This document shows positions 58,336-64,000 of a DNA stretch of 64,000 bases, in pieces. A model generated the notes under the pieces. It made no database searches, was not told the origin of the DNA, and saw nothing but the letters and a program-made list of their open reading frames with translations. The stretch comes from Variovorax sp. TBS-050B (lineage in GTDB: Bacteria > Pseudomonadota > Gammaproteobacteria > Burkholderiales > Burkholderiaceae_C). The DNA lies in the NCBI RefSeq assembly GCF_029893635.1, contig NZ_JARXYR010000002.1:496001-560000 (forward strand), written 5' to 3'. Positions within the stretch are counted from its first letter, which is position 1. Each line of letters begins with the position of its first letter. Made by a program: the position numbers and the translations under genes.

Positions 58336-59207
58336 AGCTCGACCTGGTGCTCATCACCGGCATGTCAGGGTCGGGCAAGTCGGTCGCGCTGCATGCGCTC
58401 GAAGACGCGGGCTACTACTGCGTGGACAACCTGCCGCCCGAACTGCTGATGCCGTTCATCGCGCTGCAGCACGAGCAGGAGGCCACGCGCGTGGCGATCG
58501 CGATGGACGTGCGCAGCGGCGTGTCGCTGCCGACCGTTCCGCAGCAGCTCGAGACCCTGCGGCAGGACGGCGTCGCGCTGCGCTCGCTGTTCCTCGACGC
58601 GACCACCGACGCGCTGCTGCGCCGCTATTCGGAAACCCGAAGGCGCCATCCGCTCTCGCGCCAGGAAGGCCGCACGGACGCCCCCGAGCAGCAGCGCGTG
58701 CTGATGCAGGCGATCGAACTCGAACGCGAGCTGCTGGCCGACCTGCGCGACGGTGCCGACGTGATCGACACCAGCCTGATCCGGCCGGCCCAGCTGCAGA
58801 GCTACATCAAGGCATTGATCTCGGCGCCGCAGAACGCGCTGACGCTGGTGTTCGAGTCCTTCGCCTTCAAGCGCGGCGTGCCGCTGGACGCCGATTTCGT
58901 GTTCGACGTGCGCATGCTGCCCAATCCGCACTACGTTCCCACGCTGCGCCCGCTCACGGGGCGCGACACGCCGGTGATCGAATGGCTGCGCGAGCACGAG
59001 GACGTGGCGCGCATGTACGAGGACATCGAGCAGTTCCTCTCGCGCTGGCTCGACGCGATGGCCCGCGACCATCGCAGCTACGTGACCGTGGCCATCGGCT
59101 GCACGGGCGGGCAGCACCGGTCGGTGTTCCTGGTCGAGCAGCTCGCGCGCGCCTTCGGCACGCGCTGGGGCGCGCTCAAGCGCCACCGCGAACTCGACGC
59201 GGTCTAG
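58332..59207 (+). CDS. rapZ: RNase adapter protein RapZ
   Basis: A 291-residue P-loop protein of the YvcJ/RapZ family; in E. coli it binds glucosamine-6-phosphate and directs RNase E to the small RNA GlmZ. Walker A is GMSGSGKS at 10-17. The C-terminal RNA-binding domain with '[18 protein letters not shown]' is complete. It overlaps the recN stop. Its TAG stop lies on a CTAG that also supplies the mutY stop on the other strand. Confidence 0.95.
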   Translation: MKLDLVLITGMSGSGKSVALHALEDAGYYCVDNLPPELLMPFIALQHEQEATRVAIAMDVRSGVSLPTVPQQLETLRQDGVALRSLFLDATTDALLRRYSETRRRHPLSRQEGRTDAPEQQRVLMQAIELERELLADLRDGADVIDTSLIRPAQLQSYIKALISAPQNALTLVFESFAFKRGVPLDADFVFDVRMLPNPHYVPTLRPLTGRDTPVIEWLREHEDVARMYEDIEQFLSRWLDAMARDHRSYVTVAIGCTGGQHRSVFLVEQLARAFGTRWGALKRHRELDAV

Positions 59208-60292
59208 GCGGGCGCCGCTTCCAGCAGCAGCTTGCGCACCGGCGCCGGCAACCCCAGCCCGGCCCATGCGCCGGCATCCACCCACCGCGCGGCCTCGCCC
59301 TCGGGCTGGACACCCTGCAGCAGCACCGGGTGGAGATGCAGGTCCCTGTGCGTGAGCACGTGCACGAAGGCCGGCAGGTCCTGCGCAACGGCGGCCGCGG
59401 TGCGCGGCAGCGCGGCGAGCAGTTCTTCGCGGCTTTCGAAGACCGGAAGGCAATAGAGCCCGGCCCAGATGCCCTTCGGCGGCCGCTTCTCCAGCCACAC
59501 GCGGCCCTGTGCGTCGCGCGCGAGCAGCAGCCACAGCGCCTGCGCACTGCGCTTGAGCTTGCGGGTCTTGACGGGGTAGCGCTCGGGCTGGCCTTCGCGC
59601 AGCGCAACGCAGCTGCCGTTCACCGGGCAGATCATGCAGCTCGGCTTGCGCGGCAGGCAGACCGTGGCGCCGAGATCCATCAGCCCCTGCGTGTAGCCCG
59701 CGATGGCCTCCTTCTGCGCCGCCGGCGGAAGCAGCTGCGTGGCCAGGTCCCAGAGCGCGCGCTCCTGCGCCGACGACGAAAGATCGCCGCCGAAGCCGAG
59801 CACGCGGGTCAGCACCCGCTTGACGTTGCCGTCCAGGATCGCGACCCGCTCCCCGAAGCAGAAGGCGGCGATCGCCGCGGCGGTGGAGCGGCCGATGCCG
59901 GGCAGCGTCATCAGCTCGGCGGCGGTGCGCGGAAACTCGCCGCCGAACCGCGCCACCACCTCCTGGGCGCAGCGGTGCATGTTGCGCGCACGGCTGTAGT
60001 AGCCCAGGCCGCTCCAGAGGCCGAAGACCTCGTCCTCGGTGCCCGCGGCCAGGTGGCGCACGCTCGGAAAGCGTTCGAGAAAGCGCGCGAAATAGCCGAG
60101 CACCGTCGACACCTGCGTCTGCTGGAGCATCACCTCCGACAGCCAGACGCGGTAGGGATCGCGCGTGTTCTGCCAGGGAAGCTCGCTGCGACCGTGGCTG
60201 CGCTGCCAGTCCACGATGCGCGCGGCGAAATCGGCCGGCAACGGCTGCGCCGGCACCGCACCGCCGGCCACCCCCGCGCGATCAGGCCGCAC
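59204..60292 (-). CDS. mutY: Adenine DNA glycosylase MutY
   Basis: Removes adenine mispaired with 8-oxoguanine (362 residues). The HhH-GPD core has E53 in '[11 protein letters not shown]' and the catalytic Asp in '[31 protein letters not shown]'. The [4Fe-4S] ligands are in '[17 protein letters not shown]', and the C-terminal Nudix-like domain reads 8-oxoG. The start is uncertain: GTG at 60292 overlaps the GTPase stop by 11 bases, and a GTG at 60271 is also possible. Confidence 0.96.
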   Translation of the reverse strand: MRPDRAGVAGGAVPAQPLPADFAARIVDWQRSHGRSELPWQNTRDPYRVWLSEVMLQQTQVSTVLGYFARFLERFPSVRHLAAGTEDEVFGLWSGLGYYSRARNMHRCAQEVVARFGGEFPRTAAELMTLPGIGRSTAAAIAAFCFGERVAILDGNVKRVLTRVLGFGGDLSSSAQERALWDLATQLLPPAAQKEAIAGYTQGLMDLGATVCLPRKPSCMICPVNGSCVALREGQPERYPVKTRKLKRSAQALWLLLARDAQGRVWLEKRPPKGIWAGLYCLPVFESREELLAALPRTAAAVAQDLPAFVHVLTHRDLHLHPVLLQGVQPEGEAARWVDAGAWAGLGLPAPVRKLLLEAAPA

Positions 60293-62249
60293 GCAGTTCG
60301 CCGACCGGGGCGCCCGCCGCGGCGGCGGGCCTTCCCTGCTGGGTGATCATCGAGGTGAATTCGTGCAGCCGCAGCTGCAGCTCGGCCAGGCTGCTTTCCT
60401 GCGCGGCAAGTTCGAGCAGCCGCTCGTCGAGGTTGCCGGCCGCACTCTGGATGCGCTCGATCGCCTCGATGCGCTTCCTGAAATTGCGGCGGCGCTCCTT
60501 GAGCTGCGCATCGATCTGCGCGCTCGCGCCCTTGCTCCAGCGCTCCACCTCGGTCATGGCCGCCTCATTGACGAGCCGCAGCCGGCTCGCGAGCGCACGC
60601 ACCAGCTTGTCGCAGAAATCGGCCTGCGCGAGCTTCAGCAGGTTGCCCACGCCCAGGTAGTGGATGTGGCTGCGCTCGATCTGGCTCAGCTCCTGCTCGA
60701 AACCCGACAGGTCGGGCTCGGCGGGCGCCTGCAGCGTGAAGCCCTGCTCCGCATTGAGCTGGCGGAAGGTGGCGTGCAGCATCGACTGGATCTCGGCCGT
60801 GGTCGCCTGCACCTCGCGCAGGTTGTTGCGCAGCGAATCGAAGGTCTCGCCGTAGACCTTGCGCACGTTGAGCTTGACGCCGGGGCGCCTGAGCGCGGCC
60901 GAGAGCCGCACCATGTCGGCCTTGAGCGCGGTGCGGCCGAGCACCGCGTACACCTCGCGCAGCAGCTTGCCCTGTACCGAGCGCAACGCGAGGATGCGCG
61001 TGTTGCTGCCCTCGAACTCGGCCTGCTCCTGGTCGATGCGCGCACGCATGTGGCGGATGACCGAGACGTTCTTGCCGCGCAGGCCCTGCAGTTCGAGCGC
61101 CTGCTCGGAAAGATCGCGCTGCCGCACCTTCAGGATGCGCTCGGCTTCGATGCGCAGGGCCGCCATGCCCGCGTCGACGGCGAGCCGCAGCATCGTCTCG
61201 CGCCTGGCCAGGACACCCTCGGCCAGCAAGGTCTCGAGCGCCGGCAGGCGGCTCGCCTCGAGCAGGCGCGGGTCGCGCTGGATCTTGGCCTGCAGGCCCT
61301 TCTGTGCCGAGACCGGCAGCACCTGTACCAGCGGCACCTCGAGGAACCTGGCCGCCACCTCGCGCTGACGCTCGATCTGGAGTTCGATCTGCGCGGGCGT
61401 GCTCAGCGAGTCCCACATGGTGTCGATCTTGTTGAGCACCACGAAGCGCGTGTCGCTGCCTTCGCTCTCGGTGACGAGGTGCTCGCGCCAGATCGTCAGA
61501 TCGGAGCGGGTCACGCCGGTCTCCGCGCCGAGGATGAAGACCACCGCATGCGCCTGCGGAATCAGGCTCACGGTGAGCTCGGGCTCGGCGCCGATCGCGT
61601 TCAGGCCCGGCGTGTCGAGGATCACCAGCCCCTGCTCGAGCAGGGGATGCGGCATGTTCAGGATGGCGTGGCGCCAGCGCGGAATCTCCACGTGGCCTTC
61701 GGCATCCTGCACCGGGTTGTCGTCGGGCGTCTCGTCGTTCCAGAAGCCGAGCGCACGCGCCTCGTCCTTGGTGACCCAGCGCACCTCGGCCACCTTGCCC
61801 ATGGCCTGGGCCAGCTGGTCGGCGTTGCCGACGTCGATCGCGATCTCGGTCCAGCGGATCGGCTTCTCGCGCCAGTGCGTGAGCGAATGCGGTTCCAGGC
61901 GGGTCTCGATCGGCAGCAGCCGCAGCTTCGGCGACACCGCGGGGTCGTAGCCGAGCTCCGTCGGGCACATCGTGGTGCGCCCGGCGCTCGCCGGCATGAT
62001 GCGCCGCCCGTAGCCCGCGAAGAAGATCGCGTTGATGAGCTCGGACTTGCCGCGCGAGAACTCCGCCACGAAGGCCACCATCACCTTGCTGGTGCGAATT
62101 TGCAGTTCGAGCCCGCGCAGGCGCTCGGCCACGGCCTGGTCGAGCAGCTCGTTCTCGTTCAACCAGCGGGACAGCCACTGAAGGCGATGCGCGAAATTGC
62201 TCCGCCAGGCGCCGTGCTGGTCGAGTTGTTGGTTGAAAGAGCGGCTCAA
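60282..62249 (-). CDS. Bacterial dynamin-like GTPase
   Basis: A 655-residue large GTPase. G1 is 'EFSRGKSEL' (63-71, K68 S69), the switch threonines are in 'GRTTMCPTE', G3 is DTPG (212-215) and G4 is NKID (273-276). Long helical stretches follow (about 350-640), as in dynamin-like proteins that bind membranes. The start codon is TTG at 62249; no ATG or GTG precedes the conserved region. It lies between mutY and mutM. The 'GTPase' label is firm; a membrane-remodelling role is inferred from the fold. Confidence 0.88.
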   Translation of the reverse strand: MSRSFNQQLDQHGAWRSNFAHRLQWLSRWLNENELLDQAVAERLRGLELQIRTSKVMVAFVAEFSRGKSELINAIFFAGYGRRIMPASAGRTTMCPTELGYDPAVSPKLRLLPIETRLEPHSLTHWREKPIRWTEIAIDVGNADQLAQAMGKVAEVRWVTKDEARALGFWNDETPDDNPVQDAEGHVEIPRWRHAILNMPHPLLEQGLVILDTPGLNAIGAEPELTVSLIPQAHAVVFILGAETGVTRSDLTIWREHLVTESEGSDTRFVVLNKIDTMWDSLSTPAQIELQIERQREVAARFLEVPLVQVLPVSAQKGLQAKIQRDPRLLEASRLPALETLLAEGVLARRETMLRLAVDAGMAALRIEAERILKVRQRDLSEQALELQGLRGKNVSVIRHMRARIDQEQAEFEGSNTRILALRSVQGKLLREVYAVLGRTALKADMVRLSAALRRPGVKLNVRKVYGETFDSLRNNLREVQATTAEIQSMLHATFRQLNAEQGFTLQAPAEPDLSGFEQELSQIERSHIHYLGVGNLLKLAQADFCDKLVRALASRLRLVNEAAMTEVERWSKGASAQIDAQLKERRRNFRKRIEAIERIQSAAGNLDERLLELAAQESSLAELQLRLHEFTSMITQQGRPAAAAGAPVGELRAA

Positions 62250-62257
62250 GGGAAAAA

Positions 62258-62275
62258 TGTAAAAATTTATTTACA
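62258..62275. promoter_or_regulatory. AT-rich inverted repeat upstream of the dynamin-like GTPase
   Basis: TGTAAA-AATTTA-TTTACA is a perfect 6-6-6 palindrome starting nine bases before the TTG start, within an island of about 30 AT-rich bases. It could be an operator overlapping the GTPase promoter, or the -10 region itself. The remaining gap up to the mutM stop (62276-62337) shows no gene. Confidence 0.4.
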
Positions 62276-62337
62276 AATATAGCATCGCGGGTTCCGAAGC
62301 GCCGCCCGCAGGGTCTTGCGGCGGCGCCGCCCGGACC

Positions 62338-63150
62338 CTATTTCTGGCACTTCGGACAATAGTAAGTGGAACGCTGCCCTTGGCGCAGTTGCCTGATCGG
62401 CGTTGCGCAAACCCGACAGGGTTCGCCGGCCCGGCCGTAGACCGTGGCTTCGAGCTGGAAGTAGCCGTTCTGCCCGTCCACGTTGGAGAAGTCGCGCAGC
62501 GTGCTGCCGCCCTTGTCGACCGCGCGCGCGAGGATCTCGCGGACCGCCGCATGAAGCCGGGCCGCCCTCGCCCGGCTGATGCGCGCCGCCGACAAGGTCG
62601 GGCGGATGCCGGCCTGGAACAGCGCTTCGGAGGCATAGATGTTGCCCACGCCCACCACCACGTCGCCGGCGAGCAGCACCTGCTTCACCGCGGTCCGACG
62701 CTTGCGCAGCCCCGCATGGAAGGCATCGAGGTCGAAGCCATCGCCCAGCGGCTCCATGCCGAGGCCGCCGAGCAGCTTGACCGCCCATGGGGCGGCCTCG
62801 TCCTCCACGTAGACCACCGCGCCGAAGCGGCGGGGATCGTTGAGCCGCAGCGTGCCGCGGTCCGTGACCAGGTCGAAGTGATCGTGCACCCCCGGCGCAG
62901 GCAGCGCCGCGTCGAAGCGCAGGCTGCCCGACATGCCGAGGTGCAGCAGCAGCAGGCCGCGGTCCAGGTCGATCAGCAGGTACTTGCCGCGCCGCCGCAC
63001 CTCGCGCACGCGGCGCCCGACCAGGGCCCCGGGCTCGATCATCAGGGCCCAACGCAAGGGTTTGCCGACGCGCACCGCATCGACGCGCGCACCCGCGATG
63101 CGCTCGGCAAAACCGCGCCGGGTGACTTCGACTTCGGGAAGCTCAGGCAT
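62338..63150 (-). CDS. mutM: Formamidopyrimidine-DNA glycosylase MutM
   Basis: Excises 8-oxoguanine and ring-opened purines (270 residues). The mature N-terminus PELPEVE supplies the catalytic P2/E3, which fixes the start at 63150. The H2TH region ('[19 protein letters not shown]') and the C-terminal zinc finger (CxxC...CPKC in '[15 protein letters not shown]' and 'YYCPKC') are complete. Together with mutY nearby it forms the two-enzyme defence against 8-oxoguanine. Confidence 0.97.
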   Translation of the reverse strand: MPELPEVEVTRRGFAERIAGARVDAVRVGKPLRWALMIEPGALVGRRVREVRRRGKYLLIDLDRGLLLLHLGMSGSLRFDAALPAPGVHDHFDLVTDRGTLRLNDPRRFGAVVYVEDEAAPWAVKLLGGLGMEPLGDGFDLDAFHAGLRKRRTAVKQVLLAGDVVVGVGNIYASEALFQAGIRPTLSAARISRARAARLHAAVREILARAVDKGGSTLRDFSNVDGQNGYFQLEATVYGRAGEPCRVCATPIRQLRQGQRSTYYCPKCQK

Positions 63151-63221
63151 GCAAGGACAAACTCCGGCGGCGCGAAGCCCCACGACGGGGCCCGTTCAAA
63201 GGCTTGGATTATTATGGTTCG

Positions 63222-64000
63222 ATGATTCCATCGCTCCGCCGACACCGCCTCGCGGCGGCCGCGTCTCTCGCCCTGCTGGCCTGTGCCGTGCAGGCGCAAA
63301 GCTCCGATCCCGCGGCACCTCAGAGCCCGGCACCCGTCATCGAGCGACCCGCGCCTTCGCGCACCTCGCCGGCCCGTCCCGGCACCCGGCCCTCGCCGTC
63401 GCCGACCGCAGCCAAGGCGGCCGCGGAACCCGCGGTGGCGCAGCCGTCCGCACTGACTGCCGAACTGTTCTACGAGATCCTCATGGGCGAGATGACCGCG
63501 CGCGGCGGCGATCCGGGCTCGGGCTACGCGCTGGTGCTCGACGCGGCCCGCCGGCTGCGCGACGGCAGGCTGTTCCAGCGCGCGGTGGAGATCGCCCTTC
63601 AATCGCGCTCGGGCGATGCGGCGCTCGCGGCCGCGCGCGCCTGGCAGGAAACGCTGCCCAATTCGCGCGATGCACGCCGCATCGAACTGCAGATCCTGAT
63701 CGCGCTCAACCGCATCGGCGACACCGTCGAGCCGCTGCGTGCGGAGATCGCCGCCACCTCCCAGGTCGAGCGGCCGCTGCTGATGGCGGTGATCGTGCGC
63801 AACTATGGGCGCGCGCCGGACAAGAAGCTGGCCGCCTCGGTGGTGGAGCAGGCGCTGGCGGACGATCTCAAGAACCCCGCGACCGGCGGCCTCGCATGGG
63901 CCACGGTCGGCCGGCTGCGCCTGAACGCCGGCGATACCTCGGGCGCGCTCGACGCCGCGTTCAAGGGCCAGCAGATCGATCCCGCCTCGGACGCGCCGGC
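63222..64000 (+). CDS. TPR-type exported protein (partial, cut by window end)
   Basis: Open from ATG 63222 to the window edge (259 residues seen). An N-terminal signal segment ends 'ALLACAVQAQSS', with a possible lipobox LLAC (C21). A Pro/Ala-rich stretch (about 27-72) leads into helical repeats resembling tetratricopeptide units ('LTAELFYEILMGEMTARGGDPGSGYALVLDAARRL', 'LFQRAVEIALQSRSGDAALAAARAW'). In related genomes a TPR protein sits between mutM and lolB, which fits. It is divergent from mutM across 71 bases. Confidence 0.82.
   Translation, partial: MIPSLRRHRLAAAASLALLACAVQAQSSDPAAPQSPAPVIERPAPSRTSPARPGTRPSPSPTAAKAAAEPAVAQPSALTAELFYEILMGEMTARGGDPGSGYALVLDAARRLRDGRLFQRAVEIALQSRSGDAALAAARAWQETLPNSRDARRIELQILIALNRIGDTVEPLRAEIAATSQVERPLLMAVIVRNYGRAPDKKLAASVVEQALADDLKNPATGGLAWATVGRLRLNAGDTSGALDAAFKGQQIDPASDAP

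Overview
The window looks like a chromosomal segment of a high-GC betaproteobacterium of the family Comamonadaceae, most likely Variovorax or a close relative. This is inferred from several conserved gene strings: pilB-pilC-pilD-coaE...zapD-yacG; nudix-ATPase-argJ-secA; hemW-rdgB-rph-PP2C-kinase-yicC-gmk-rpoZ-spoT; and hrcA-nadK-recN-rapZ-mutY-GTPase-mutM. The high GC content, the Bug-type solute-binding protein and the palindromic intergenic repeats fit as well. No phage, IS transposase, CRISPR array or rRNA was seen.

Layout. 0-16 kb: tRNA-Pro, the type IV pilus assembly genes pilBCD, coaE, an inserted MBOAT acyltransferase with a GDSF-motif protein, zapD-yacG, an inserted OafA-like acyltransferase, then nudix, ATPase, argJ, secA and a divergent DUF721/DciA-like gene. 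16-20 kb: a Bug solute-binding protein, a threonine-synthase-like PLP enzyme with a zinc ribbon, and a divergent LysR regulator. 19.6-32 kb: a nitrogen block made of a very large NCS1 permease/histidine kinase/receiver fusion, its LuxR-type response regulator, and a divergent urease cluster (ureA-hupE-ureB-ureC-GNAT-ureE-ureF-ureG). The urease cluster has a well-formed sigma-54 promoter and an NtrC-like dyad in front, an antisense Doc/AbrB toxin-antitoxin pair inside it, and a 205-bp inverted-repeat element between ureE and ureF. No ureD is present in the window. 31.6-34.4 kb: LysR, DJ-1/PfpI-like protein, SDR and a small lipoprotein.

34.6-44 kb: an HU gene, then a minus-strand exopolysaccharide-type export cluster (HlyD adaptor, alpha/alpha-toroid glycosidase-like protein, cellulose-synthase-like glycosyltransferase with PilZ domain, NodT-type outer-membrane lipoprotein), followed by an MscS channel, an HNH protein and a DUF4124 protein. 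43.8-64 kb: mostly housekeeping. It holds tRNA-Ser, hemW, rdgB, rph, a phosphatase/kinase pair, yicC, gmk, rpoZ, spoT, greB, tRNA-Arg, a CAU tRNA, hrcA, nadK, recN, rapZ, mutY, a dynamin-like GTPase, mutM and the beginning of a TPR protein cut by the window edge.

Two things deserve attention. First, a permease-fused receptor kinase and its regulator sit back to back with a sigma-54-type urease operon, which suggests a nucleobase or hydantoin-sensing transceptor tied to nitrogen supply. Second, four genes (nodT-like, hemW, PP2C, yicC) are each broken by exactly one extra G in a coding-strand G run. This points to a systematic sequence error more than to gene decay, and anyone using the proteins should correct the frames first.
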